DNA of 21,396 nt, taken from contig CABUTL010000005.1 of NCBI GenBank assembly GCA_902494375.1, positions 1-21,396 of the forward strand, in the 5' to 3' direction. The notes under the pieces are model-generated. The model saw only the letters and a program-made list of their open reading frames with translations, was not told the origin of the DNA and did no database searches. Positions 1 to 6,992 of the stretch are shown in pieces (position 1 is the stretch's first letter; each line of letters starts with the position of its first letter). The stretch is from an uncultured Collinsella sp. Lineage in GTDB: Bacteria > Actinomycetota > Coriobacteriia > Coriobacteriales > Coriobacteriaceae. The translations under genes were made by a program, and so were the position numbers.

Positions 1-133
1 CCTGCAGGTTGGTACCCGAGCCGCTGATAAGCACGCCGATCTTGAGCGGCTCGGCCGTATCGGTGCCAGTCGGACGGGTGTAGGGCACAAAGCCCAGGCC
101 CTCGGCGGCAGCCATCTGCTCGTTAGCGCTCAT
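1..133 (-). CDS. purN: Phosphoribosylglycinamide formyltransferase, N-terminal part (cut by window edge)
   Basis: Only the first 44 codons are present. PurN transfers a formyl group from 10-formyltetrahydrofolate to GAR, the third step of purine synthesis, in the cytoplasm. The visible N-terminus has a leader of about 30 residues and then KIGVLISGSGTNLQ, the first beta strand and glycine-rich turn typical of PurN. The leader is longer than usual, since most PurN proteins begin almost directly at the K/R-I-x-V-L strand. The ATG at 131-133 overlaps the end of purM by 11 bases (purM stop at 123-125), which suggests translational coupling. The rest of the gene lies left of the window. Identification is from the motif plus position after purM. 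Confidence 0.85.
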   Translation of the reverse strand, partial: MSANEQMAAAEGLGFVPYTRPTGTDTAEPLKIGVLISGSGTNLQ

Positions 134-1226
134 CGGAGTACACGACCTTACCGGAACCCTCGAGGCACTCGCCCACGCGGAACGGCTTCTCGCCCAGCGC
201 GACCAGGACCTCGGTCACCGCGGCCTCGTCCTCGGGGGCAACGATCAGGCACAGGCCAACGCCCATGTTGAAGGTCTTGCACGCCTCGTTGGGCGCAAGC
301 TCGGCCTGGCGCGACACGTAGGTGATGACGGGCGGAACGTCCCAACCCATCTCGGCACCGTTGCGGGTGACCACGGCGTCGACGTCGTCGGCGAGGGCGC
401 GGTTGAGGTTCTCGGTAATACCGCCGCCAGTGATGTGGGCGATGGCGTGCACCGGAGCGCCGCCGCGGAGCAGCTCAAGAATCGGCTTGACGTAGATGCG
501 CGTGGGGGCCAGCAGGGCGTCTGCCAGCGATGCACCACCAAGCTCCTCGAGCGGACGGCTCAGCTCCTCGGCCTTAGCGGCGGCCTCGGGCGTGCCCGGC
601 TTGATGCCGTCGACGCCGATGACCTTGCGCACGAGCGAGTAGCCGTTGGAGTGCACGCCGGTGGAAGGCAGGCCCAGGATCACATCGCCCGGGCGGACGT
701 TTGCGGGGTCGAGCATCTTGGGACGATCGACGACGCCCACGGTAAAGCCGGCGAGGTCGTAGTCGGCAGGCGCCATGACGCCAGGGTGCTCGGCCATCTC
801 GCCGCCCACGAGCGCGCAGCCCGCGAGCTTGCAGCCGTCGGCCACACCCTTGATGATCTTTGCCATGTGCTCGGCCTCAATGTGGCCGATGGCAACGTAA
901 TCCAGGAAGAACAGCGGCTCGGCGCCCGAAGCCAGAATGTCGTTGACGCACATGGCGACCAGGTCCTTGCCCACCGTCTCGTGACGGTCCATGATCTGGG
1001 CGAGCACGAGTTTGGTGCCCACGCCGTCGGTACCGCTGATCAGAATCGGGTCTTCCATATCCTTAAGCGCGGCGGCCGAGAACAGACCACCGAAGCCGCC
1101 GATACCGCCGATGACCTCGGGGCGGTTGGTGTCCTTGACCATTTGCTTAATAGCGTCGACGGCGCGGCCGCCCTCGGCGGTATCGACGCCGGCATCCTCA
1201 TACGTCACATGCTTGCTGTCGCTCAT
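123..1226 (-). CDS. purM: Phosphoribosylformylglycinamidine cyclo-ligase (AIR synthetase)
   Basis: PurM closes FGAM to AIR using ATP, the fifth step of purine synthesis, as a cytoplasmic dimer. The 367-residue product is slightly longer than the usual ~345. It shows the family's N-terminal glycine-rich segment (GGFGGLFSAA, about residues 42-51), the nucleotide-binding SGTDGVGTK motif (about 64-72), VNDILASGAEPLFFLDY (about 94-110), the GGEMAEHPG loop and the GLPSTGVHSNGYSLVRK segment of the C-terminal domain. The ATG at 1224-1226 is preceded by GAGAGGAAGG at normal spacing. It lies 157 bases downstream of purF on the same strand and overlaps purN by 11 bases. The purF-purM-purN order fits a partial purine operon. 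Confidence 0.96.
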   Translation of the reverse strand: MSDSKHVTYEDAGVDTAEGGRAVDAIKQMVKDTNRPEVIGGIGGFGGLFSAAALKDMEDPILISGTDGVGTKLVLAQIMDRHETVGKDLVAMCVNDILASGAEPLFFLDYVAIGHIEAEHMAKIIKGVADGCKLAGCALVGGEMAEHPGVMAPADYDLAGFTVGVVDRPKMLDPANVRPGDVILGLPSTGVHSNGYSLVRKVIGVDGIKPGTPEAAAKAEELSRPLEELGGASLADALLAPTRIYVKPILELLRGGAPVHAIAHITGGGITENLNRALADDVDAVVTRNGAEMGWDVPPVITYVSRQAELAPNEACKTFNMGVGLCLIVAPEDEAAVTEVLVALGEKPFRVGECLEGSGKVVYSDER

Positions 1227-1296
1227 CTGAGCCTTCCTCTCCCACTACCGTGGCGCCGCGCAGGCGCCAAACGGTGCTCATAGTTGTGTTCATTTC

Positions 1297-1321
1297 GGCG
1301 CGCGCCATAACAACGCGCGCC
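1297..1321. repeat. GC-rich hairpin between purF and purM
   Basis: An 8-bp perfect inverted repeat, GGCGCGCG (1297-1304) and CGCGCGCC (1314-1321), encloses a 9-base loop. No T-tract follows on either strand, so it is not a typical intrinsic terminator. It sits in the 157-base purF-purM gap and could act in mRNA processing or partial attenuation; that role is inference. Confidence 0.5.
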
Positions 1322-1340
1322 GCTCAATCAATAAAACAGC

Positions 1341-1386
1341 AGGTAAAACCTACCAAAATGAACCTGTCCCTACATGGCAGGTTTTA
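1341..1386. repeat. Candidate REP-like double hairpin overlapping the purF stop
   Basis: Two overlapping inverted repeats are visible: AACCTG (1361-1366) with CAGGTT (1378-1383), and TAAAACCT (1344-1351) with AGGTTTTA (1379-1386). A small GGTA/TACC palindrome lies at 1342-1355. The right arm contains the purF stop codon (1384-1386). Alternative pairing of short arms near a gene end resembles dispersed intergenic REP elements. Copy number in the genome is unknown from this window. Confidence 0.4.
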
Positions 1387-3054
1387 GGCCTCGCCGTGCT
1401 TCTCTTCCCAGCTGCGGTCGTCGTATTTCTCGACCACGGCGTCGTCGTCAAAATGCAGCGGCTTATCCAGGTTGCGGGGCTTAAAGCCCTCCATGAACTT
1501 GTCGCGGCCAAAGCTCTCGGGAATCGCTACGGGGTAGCGGCCGGTAAAGCACGCATCGCAGTAACCGCCCTTGGGCATGACCTTCAGCAGGCCCTCGACC
1601 GAAAGGAAGGCCAGCGAATCGGCGCCGATATACTCGCAAATCTCGTCGACCGTCTTGTTGGCGCTGATAAGCTGCGACTGCACGTCGGTATCGATACCGT
1701 AGAAACACGGCCAGATGACCTCGGGCGAGTTGATGCGGATATGAATCTCCTTGGCGCCAGCGTTGCGCAGCATCTTGACGAGCTGCACCATGGTGGTGCC
1801 GCGCACGATGGAGTCGTCGATGACGACCAGGCGCTTGCCCTCGATGTTGTCGCGCAGCGGGTTGAGTTTCATGCGCACGCCCATGGCGCGCAGCTCCTGC
1901 GTGGGCTCGATAAACGTACGGCCCACGTAGCGGTTCTTGATGAGACCCTCGCCAAAGGGAATACCGCTCTCGTGCGAATACCCCTCCGCGGGCGGCAGGC
2001 CGGAGTCGGGCACGCCGATGACCAGGTCGGCCTCGACGGGCTCCTCGTGTGCCAGCTGACGACCCATGTCGTAACGGCAGGCATAGACGCTCTTGCCGTT
2101 CATGATGGAGTCGGGGCGGGCAAAGTAGACCTGCTCAAAGATGCAGTTGGCGGGCTCTTCGGCTGCAGGCACGCCCTGCTCGGATACCAGACCCTCGGCG
2201 CTGATGCGCAAGATCTCGCCGGGACGGACGTCACGGACGTACTCGGCACCCACGATGTCGAGTGCGCAGGTCTCGGAGGCAACGACCCAGCCGCCGGCGC
2301 GGGTGACATGGGTGGTGGCGTCGACCGTCGCGGCGCCGTCCTGCGACGGCAGCTGCGAAACGGATGCGGCATCGGCCTGGTCCAGACCCTCGTCCACCAG
2401 CTTGCCCAGCACGAGCGGGCGAATGCCGTGCGGATCGCGGAATGCGTAGAGCGCCTGCTCGTTAATGAGCGTCATGGCGTAGCCGCCGCGCACGAGCTCC
2501 ATGGTCTTGCGAATGCCCTCGCGCAGGTGGCCCGTACGCTGGGTAAAGTAGCCGATGAGCTTGGTCGCGACCTCGGAATCCGAATTGGAGAGGAACGGCA
2601 CGCCCAGCTCGATCAGCTGGCGGCGCAGCTCGTCGGTGTTGACCAGAGTGCCGTTGTGAGCAAGCGCGATAATGACGCTGTTGATGGTGGAAAGATGCGG
2701 CTGCGAGGCTTCCCAGCTCTTGGCACCGGCGGTGCCATAGCGCACATGACCCACGGCCAGCTGACCGGAGAGCGTCGACAGGTCGGCGTTGGAAAACACG
2801 CGATCGAGCAGTCCCAGGTCTTTGCGAACCATAACCGTGCCGCCATCACCCACGGCGATTCCCGCCGATTCCTGGCCGCGATGCTGCAGCGCGCGCAGAC
2901 CAAAGTACGTCAGTCGAGCCACATCGCGATCGGGTGCCCACACACCAAAAATGCCGCATTCCTCATGCAGCTGGTCGGAGTCCGGATCATACGTCGACAT
3001 GGTCTTCACCTGTCCCGCGGCACGCTCGGCCGCGCGGATGGTTTCTTGAGACAT
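1384..3054 (-). CDS. purF: Amidophosphoribosyltransferase (glutamine PRPP amidotransferase)
   Basis: PurF makes phosphoribosylamine from PRPP and glutamine, the committed step of purine synthesis. The N-terminal Ntn-type glutaminase domain starts at Cys33 (EECGIFGVW), the expected nucleophile after propeptide removal. The phosphoribosyltransferase domain carries the PRPP loop VVIDDSIVRGTT (410-421). Cys304, Cys450, Cys499 and Cys502 match the four ligands of the Bacillus-type [4Fe-4S] cluster, so an oxygen-sensitive Bacillus-type enzyme is expected. Compared with the Bacillus protein there is an extra low-complexity stretch of about 35 residues near 221-256. The ATG at 3052-3054 has GAGGGG at 5-base spacing. 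An in-frame ATG at 2998-3000 also has a good site (AGGTGA, 5 bases) and would leave a more usual 14-residue propeptide, so the start is uncertain. Confidence 0.96.
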   Translation of the reverse strand: MSQETIRAAERAAGQVKTMSTYDPDSDQLHEECGIFGVWAPDRDVARLTYFGLRALQHRGQESAGIAVGDGGTVMVRKDLGLLDRVFSNADLSTLSGQLAVGHVRYGTAGAKSWEASQPHLSTINSVIIALAHNGTLVNTDELRRQLIELGVPFLSNSDSEVATKLIGYFTQRTGHLREGIRKTMELVRGGYAMTLINEQALYAFRDPHGIRPLVLGKLVDEGLDQADAASVSQLPSQDGAATVDATTHVTRAGGWVVASETCALDIVGAEYVRDVRPGEILRISAEGLVSEQGVPAAEEPANCIFEQVYFARPDSIMNGKSVYACRYDMGRQLAHEEPVEADLVIGVPDSGLPPAEGYSHESGIPFGEGLIKNRYVGRTFIEPTQELRAMGVRMKLNPLRDNIEGKRLVVIDDSIVRGTTMVQLVKMLRNAGAKEIHIRINSPEVIWPCFYGIDTDVQSQLISANKTVDEICEYIGADSLAFLSVEGLLKVMPKGGYCDACFTGRYPVAIPESFGRDKFMEGFKPRNLDKPLHFDDDAVVEKYDDRSWEEKHGEA

Positions 3055-3348
3055 GGCATCCCCTCAGAGCCTCGTTATTTGGCGTTACCTGCCCTATTAT
3101 ACGCACGGCAGGACAAGCACTCCCGCGCATGAACAGCGCTTTTTAAAAGCCCACCGAGCTTATAATCCGTTTTGCAGCCAAACATTTTATTGGGCAACCG
3201 CCTCGGGGCCGACGATCCCGCATACTTCCGTTGCGACGTGTCTCGCCCGCCGTTAGGACTTACATTGTTGCAATTGGGACGTTCGTCCTGTCTTTTGGCA
3301 GGTCGGCGGCGTATCCTTGTACCTACAGCAAAACGAGAAAGGTTATGT
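3055..3348. other. Divergent intergenic region between purF and the membrane-protein gene
   Basis: These 294 bases separate two outward-reading genes and hold no convincing gene. A TATAAT reading towards purF lies at 3096-3101. A second TATAAT reading rightwards lies at 3161-3166 but has no recognisable -35 and is far from the next ATG. A weaker rightward candidate is TTGGCA at 3295-3300 with TGTACC at 3318-3323. A short GGACG-TT-CGTCC palindrome sits just upstream of that. No purine riboswitch or PurR-type box was recognised. Confidence 0.5.
3096..3101 (-). promoter_or_regulatory. Candidate -10 element for purF
   Basis: A perfect TATAAT on the minus strand lies about 42 bases upstream of the purF ATG, giving a predicted start near 3089. 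No good -35 hexamer is seen at 16-18 bases, so the assignment rests on the -10 and its location. Confidence 0.45.
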
Positions 3349-4578
3349 ATGGATCGAAACGAACTCGACCCCAGCGTCCCCAGCGCCACGGAGGTCAAGA
3401 AGATCCCCCTCATCATTAAGGTATACGCCGTCCTGTGCATCCTGTCCGGCGTGGGCACGCTCCCGTCGGTCGGCGCCTTTATGTGGCAGGTCATCACCGC
3501 ACTCATCAACGGCAACGCCGCCGCCAAGCTCGGCGACAACACGCTCGTCGCGGTCGGACTGATTGTCGCCGGCATCATGCTCTCGGCTGCCAGTGCCGTC
3601 ATCTTGATCATCTTTGGCCTGGACCTCATCAAGAACCAGCGCCGCAATGCCGCCCGTCTGTCCTATATCCTTATCGCGTTTACCGTCGTCGAGCTTTTGG
3701 TTGACGTGATGCTCCAGGGCATCGGGCCCTTCTTGCTGCGCCCTGCCATCCAGCTCGGCATCCTCGTCGCGCTTTCGGCCACCGTCGACCCCACACTGCG
3801 CCAGGAGCGCGAGCTGCAGCGCCGCCTGCAGGAGATGCTCGACCGCGACGCCGCCGCCGAGGGCATGCTCGGGCGCGATGAAACCGGCGAGGGCTACATC
3901 AAGCTCAACTACTTCAACCTGTTCTGGGTATTCTTTGTCTGCTGCGTGCTCGGCCTGGTCCTGGAGGATATCTGGCATATGACCGTCAACGATCCGGGTG
4001 TCTACCAGGACCGCGCCGGTATGCTGTTTGGCCCCTTCAGCCCCATCTACGGCTTTGGTGCCGTGCTCATGACCATGGTGCTCAACCGCTTCTATAAAAA
4101 GAACCCCATCATCATTTTCCTGGTGAGCGCCCTGCTCGGCGCCAGCTTTGAGGTGTTCGTGGGCTGGTTTATGCAGACCGCGTTTGGCGTGGTCTCGTGG
4201 AGCTACTCGCACATAACGCTGTTCGGTATGCCCGACCCGCTCGTGGTCCTCACGGGCGGACGCACCTGCACGGGCTTCGCCTGTCTGTGGGGCCTGGGTG
4301 GCCTCATCTGGATCAAGCTGCTGCTGCCGAGGCTGCTCAAGCTCATCAACATGATTCCGTGGAAGAGCCGCTACTCGGCTACCGTCATCTTCACCATCAT
4401 TATGCTGGTCGATGGCGTTATGACGCTGCAGTCGCTCGATTATTGGTATCAGCGCGTCAACGGCACGGAACCGGATATTCCCGTTGCGCAGTTCTACGGC
4501 AAGTACTTCGATAATGACTTTATGGAAAACCGCTTCCAGAGCATGACCATGAGCCCCAAGGATGCGACGCGCGTGTAG
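3349..4578 (+). CDS. Multi-pass membrane protein, putative ABC-transporter type IV family (CmpB-like)
   Basis: The 409-residue product has two hydrophobic blocks joined by a charged linker rich in Arg/Glu (about 146-182). The N-terminal block (about 20-145) has roughly four membrane segments. The C-terminal block (about 187-360) contains FGPFSPIYGFGAVL, GASFEVFVGW and LTGGRTCTGFACLWGLGG. These resemble the family called putative ABC-transporter type IV, whose biochemical role is not established and which lacks an ATPase domain. The start is the ATG at 3349, with GAGAAAGG ending 6 bases upstream; the reading frame is open back to 3172 but without a better site there. It is the only rightward gene, monocistronic, ends at the terminator at 4600-4638, and is divergent from purF. 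Function unknown. Confidence 0.8.
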   Translation: MDRNELDPSVPSATEVKKIPLIIKVYAVLCILSGVGTLPSVGAFMWQVITALINGNAAAKLGDNTLVAVGLIVAGIMLSAASAVILIIFGLDLIKNQRRNAARLSYILIAFTVVELLVDVMLQGIGPFLLRPAIQLGILVALSATVDPTLRQERELQRRLQEMLDRDAAAEGMLGRDETGEGYIKLNYFNLFWVFFVCCVLGLVLEDIWHMTVNDPGVYQDRAGMLFGPFSPIYGFGAVLMTMVLNRFYKKNPIIIFLVSALLGASFEVFVGWFMQTAFGVVSWSYSHITLFGMPDPLVVLTGGRTCTGFACLWGLGGLIWIKLLLPRLLKLINMIPWKSRYSATVIFTIIMLVDGVMTLQSLDYWYQRVNGTEPDIPVAQFYGKYFDNDFMENRFQSMTMSPKDATRV

Positions 4579-4599
4579 CGCCCACCGCGCCCAAAACGC

Positions 4600-4638
4600 A
4601 AAATGCCCGCCGGTATCACACGTACCGGCGGGCATTTT
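4600..4638. terminator. Bidirectional intrinsic terminator
   Basis: A 16-bp perfect stem (4600-4615 with 4623-4638) closes a 7-base loop. It is followed by a T run on the plus strand, and on the minus strand by TTTTGCGTTTT. It lies between two convergent genes, the membrane protein and the MoaE-like gene, and can serve both. Confidence 0.92.
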
Positions 4639-4668
4639 TATAAACGAGCCTTCTATCGACGCAAGCCT

Positions 4669-5088
4669 CTACGCCTCGCGCTCGACCTCACTCACGCATT
4701 CATTCTTGATGGTGCCAACGAGCGCCTGCAGCGCATCGACCACGTGCGGGCGAATGTCCCCGCCGATGAGCACGAGCATGATGTCGTCACCTACGGCAAG
4801 CTCGCCGCTTGCCAGCCACACGCGCACATAGCCGATACCCGGCATCGCGCGCGTCGCCTCGATGGCGGCCTGTACCTTGCTGGCGTCGTAGCCGAACACC
4901 ATGCTGCCCACCTTGTGGCCCGGCGCCACGCCATCGGTCTCGACACCGCGCGCCTCGGCCTTGGGCGTCGCGCGCACCACACCGTTATGTGTCAGATACA
5001 TACCGCACGCAGGTGCCGACGAATCGGCCTTGGCCTCGCGCAGCCAAGCATCAATCGAAGGCATCGTTTTGCCATTCTCGAGCATCAT
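4669..5088 (-). CDS. MoaE-like protein (molybdopterin synthase large-subunit family)
   Basis: The 139-residue soluble product resembles the MoaE fold. It has CGMYLTHNGVVRATPK (about 28-43), corresponding to the conserved G-x-V-x-x-x-G-x-V-R strand; GYVRVWLASGELAVGDDIMLV (about 86-106), corresponding to the I-G-x-L-x-x-G-D segment; and a C-terminal helix with Lys128. True MoaE works with MoaD to insert sulfur into precursor Z during molybdenum cofactor synthesis. This looks like the shorter, divergent MoaE-related group found in anaerobes, and no MoaD or other moa gene is nearby, so a molybdopterin role is not proven. Two tandem ATGs exist (5086-5088 and 5083-5085) behind AAGGGAGA. It is the last gene of the purE-sortase unit, 64 bases after the sortase. 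Confidence 0.72.
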   Translation of the reverse strand: MMLENGKTMPSIDAWLREAKADSSAPACGMYLTHNGVVRATPKAEARGVETDGVAPGHKVGSMVFGYDASKVQAAIEATRAMPGIGYVRVWLASGELAVGDDIMLVLIGGDIRPHVVDALQALVGTIKNECVSEVEREA

Positions 5089-5106
5089 TTCTCCCTTACC
5101 GTCGTC

Positions 5107-5143
5107 GAGTAGCCAATTTGGAACGGGGCTTTTTTAGCTACTC
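5107..5143. repeat. Inverted repeat between sortase and MoaE-like genes
   Basis: GAGTAGC (5107-5113) is perfectly complementary to GCTACTC (5137-5143). Between them are a CCAAATTGG-type palindrome and a run of six T on the plus strand (minus A). On the transcribed strand there is no T-tract after the stem, so it is not a terminator for the operon. It could be a small dispersed repeat or a processing hairpin. Confidence 0.45.
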
Positions 5144-5152
5144 TCGAACAAC

Positions 5153-6151
5153 TTATTCCTCGACCGGCGTGAGCACCATGACGGCACGCGTGTTGCTCAG
5201 CGATAACGAACGACAGGTCACAAGCGTTACGACCTTGGTTGCCGAAGCAGCACGATCAGTGGCATCGCTCGCCACGGCAGAGGCACCGTCGAGCATCTCG
5301 GACAGGTAGTTCTTGAGCCCGTCGTCGCCCTCAAAATTGGGCGTGCGCGCCTTGGAGTACGTATCCTCAACGACCTTGGTCGCCAGCGGACGCAGCTTAT
5401 ACGTAGCATCCCGTGTGATGTAGTACACATATTCAATGCTATCGAACGTTGCCTGGTCAGTCGTATCCGAAATCACGTTGAACATCGACCCATCGTTCAT
5501 ATGGTGGCCGTAGATCGTGGTCTGCTGGTCAACCATTCCCGGCGCGGTGTCATCGCTATCCAGGAAAATGGCCCCAGATGCATTGGCCGTACCGTCGAAC
5601 AGCGTGTTGAGGTATTTGGAGTTGTTGTTGGTCTGCACGACGGGATAGTTGATGTTGGTGCCGGGCGCGTAAATCCAACCCACAACCTCGGGATTCGTCT
5701 GGGCAAGTGCATCAAAGTCGATAATCGGCACGCCGCTGGCGTCCTTGTCGCTTATATATTGCTTCTCGATTTTCTGATACGAATCGCTCGCCTGCTTATA
5801 GCCAATCTGAGCATTGATAAAGATGGCAGCGGCGGCAACAATCAGACCGATGCCCACGATAATGAGCAGAATAGGAATAATGGAGCGGCGCTTTTTGCGC
5901 GGCGGTTCGGTGTAATCCGACGGCGCGGCATGCGATGAAGACCGGGGCGGCTTCTTAGCGGTGCTATAAGACGAAGGGCGATACGCAGCCGGCGTATCCT
6001 GGCGGCGATGGGACGTCGACGTTACGGAACGCGGCGCGCGCGGCTGCTGAGGAGAGGATGTCCGACCCTGCTGTGCCGCATGGGCAGCACCCGGCTTCGA
6101 CGGATCGGGAATCTGAGAAGCCTTGAATCGTTTTCCCTGATAGTCGGACAT
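5153..6151 (-). CDS. Class B sortase (cysteine transpeptidase)
   Basis: Sortases cut a sorting signal in secreted proteins and join them to the cell wall or to pilin subunits. The 332-residue product has a long Pro/Ser/Arg-rich N-terminal region (1-89), one membrane helix (about 90-112, preceded by KKRR) and an extracellular catalytic domain. Catalytic residues are visible: His216 in TIYGHHM, Cys313 in TLVTC and Arg322 in SNTRAVMV, with the spacing and DxDALAQTNPEVVGWI-type motif of class B. The ATG at 6149-6151 has AAGGAG at 5 bases; an upstream in-frame ATG at 6247 lies in purE and lacks a site. It follows purE by 35 bases. No protein with a sorting signal is encoded in this window, so its substrate is unknown. 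Confidence 0.92.
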   Translation of the reverse strand: MSDYQGKRFKASQIPDPSKPGAAHAAQQGRTSSPQQPRAPRSVTSTSHRRQDTPAAYRPSSYSTAKKPPRSSSHAAPSDYTEPPRKKRRSIIPILLIIVGIGLIVAAAAIFINAQIGYKQASDSYQKIEKQYISDKDASGVPIIDFDALAQTNPEVVGWIYAPGTNINYPVVQTNNNSKYLNTLFDGTANASGAIFLDSDDTAPGMVDQQTTIYGHHMNDGSMFNVISDTTDQATFDSIEYVYYITRDATYKLRPLATKVVEDTYSKARTPNFEGDDGLKNYLSEMLDGASAVASDATDRAASATKVVTLVTCRSLSLSNTRAVMVLTPVEE

Positions 6152-6186
6152 GGCTCTCCTTATACTGCGGCGAAACGGCGGAACGT

Positions 6187-6651
6187 CTAGGCGTCGGCCA
6201 TCTCCTGCTTCATCTTCTCGATAACCTTGCGGTACTCGGGGTCGCATGCGCCCAGAATCTGCGTGGCGTAGATGGCGGCGTTCTTGGCGCCGTTGATGGC
6301 AACGCAGGCCACGGGCACGCCCGAAGGCATCTGCACCATCGACAGCAGCGAATCCATGCCGCCCAGGTCACTCGTCTTCATAGGTACGCCGATAACCGGC
6401 AGCGGCGTAAAGGCGGCCACGACACCACCCAGGTGAGCGGCCTTGCCGGCGGCGGCGATAATCACTTTGATACCGCGATCGGCGGCAGTCGAAGCCCACT
6501 CGTGGACCTTCGCCGGTGTGCGGTGTGCGCTCGCAATGACAAGCTCATAGGGCACGCCCAACGCCTCAAGCTCGGCGGTGCAACCTTCCATAACGCCCAG
6601 ATCGGACTTGGAACCCATAATGATCCCGACAACCGGCTTTTGATCTGCCAT
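6187..6651 (-). CDS. purE: N5-carboxyaminoimidazole ribonucleotide mutase
   Basis: PurE moves the carboxylate of N5-CAIR to give CAIR (class I), step six of purine synthesis. The 154-residue protein has the usual length. It carries GSKSD (13-17), SAHRTP with the catalytic His43 (41-46), AAHLGG (71-76) and a PVIGVP...LLSMVQMPSGVPV segment matching class I enzymes. Class I normally needs PurK to make N5-CAIR; purK is not in this window. The ATG at 6649-6651 has AGGAGG at 9 bases. A TTG two codons upstream would sit only 3 bases from that site and is less likely. It heads a unit with the sortase and MoaE-like genes. Confidence 0.95.
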   Translation of the reverse strand: MADQKPVVGIIMGSKSDLGVMEGCTAELEALGVPYELVIASAHRTPAKVHEWASTAADRGIKVIIAAAGKAAHLGGVVAAFTPLPVIGVPMKTSDLGGMDSLLSMVQMPSGVPVACVAINGAKNAAIYATQILGACDPEYRKVIEKMKQEMADA

Positions 6652-6702
6652 AAACAAAGACCTCCTGTTGAGAGCGGCGACGCGGCGGATCCGCGACCCT
6701 TA

Positions 6703-6720
6703 ACTACTGAGAGTAGTATA
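6703..6720 (-). promoter_or_regulatory. Candidate purE -10 with overlapping palindrome
   Basis: A TATACT hexamer on the minus strand (6715-6720) overlaps the perfect inverted repeat ACTACT-GAG-AGTAGT (6703-6717). It lies about 63 bases before the purE start. No clear -35 is visible. A palindrome at a -10 is a common operator arrangement; binding by any regulator is inference. Confidence 0.35.
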
Positions 6721-6744
6721 GCTGCTCCCGTCCCTGCGGTCTGC

Positions 6745-6835
6745 GGGTGCCCCGCGTCGGGCTGGGTTTTTATCTTCGCTCCCCTTGCTTCGCAAAGTCG
6801 CTCAGACAATAAACCCAGTCCGCCGCGGGGCACCC
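6745..6835. repeat. Long imperfect hairpin element A
   Basis: The arms pair as GGGTGCCCCGCG (6745-6756) with CGCGGGGCACCC (6824-6835). After one mismatch the stem continues 6758-6769 with 6811-6822, including one G-T pair. The tip region contains two direct copies of TCGCTC (6776-6781 and 6798-6803; GAGCGA on the minus strand) 22 bases apart, flanking a short GCTTCGC-rich core. Confidence 0.7.
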
Positions 6836-6883
6836 GGGGACCTACCGGGGATTGCCATGACGTACGTTGGCTGAAATATTAAC

Positions 6884-6919
6884 GTGGAATCCGCCGTTCG
6901 AACGAACGGCGGATCCCAC
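6884..6919 (-). terminator. Strong hairpin, probable terminator after carAB
   Basis: GTGG-A-ATCCGCCGTTC (6884-6899) pairs with GAACGGCGGAT-C-CCAC (6904-6919), giving 15 pairs, one mismatch and a 4-base loop. On the minus strand it is followed by GTTAATATTT, a weak T-tract. On the plus strand TTTTT comes seven bases later, but no rightward gene needs it. It lies about 170 bases past the carB stop, so terminator function is likely but not certain. Confidence 0.5.
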
Positions 6920-6960
6920 ACTCACTTTTTATTCAGCCCTAGTCATCGCGCAAAGCCCCT

Positions 6961-6983
6961 TCGGCAGCACACGGTGCAGCCGA
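6961..6983. repeat. Short perfect-ended hairpin
   Basis: TCGGCAGCAC (6961-6970) pairs with GTGCAGCCGA (6974-6983) with one A-A mismatch and a 3-base loop. No T-tract follows on the transcribed strand. It lies directly next to hairpin element B. Confidence 0.5.
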
Positions 6984-6992
6984 GTCACCGCA

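Noticed and set aside
435..3132. Long plus-strand open frames opposite purM and purF
   Set aside because: They are antisense shadows of clear genes. The same applies to those opposite carA, purD, purA and dnaB.
3161..3166. Perfect TATAAT as promoter of the rightward membrane-protein gene
   Set aside because: No -35 at 15-19 bases and about 180 bases from the start codon, so it is not listed as a promoter.
3055..3348. Purine riboswitch or PurR box upstream of purF
   Set aside because: No recognisable aptamer core or paired CGAAC-type boxes were found by eye.
5107..5143. Terminator for the sortase gene
   Set aside because: On the transcribed strand the stem is not followed by T residues. The T run belongs to the opposite strand, where no gene needs it.
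6152..6247. Extended N-terminus for the sortase
   Set aside because: It would overlap the end of purE and lacks a ribosome site, while the ATG at 6149-6151 has AAGGAG at ideal spacing.
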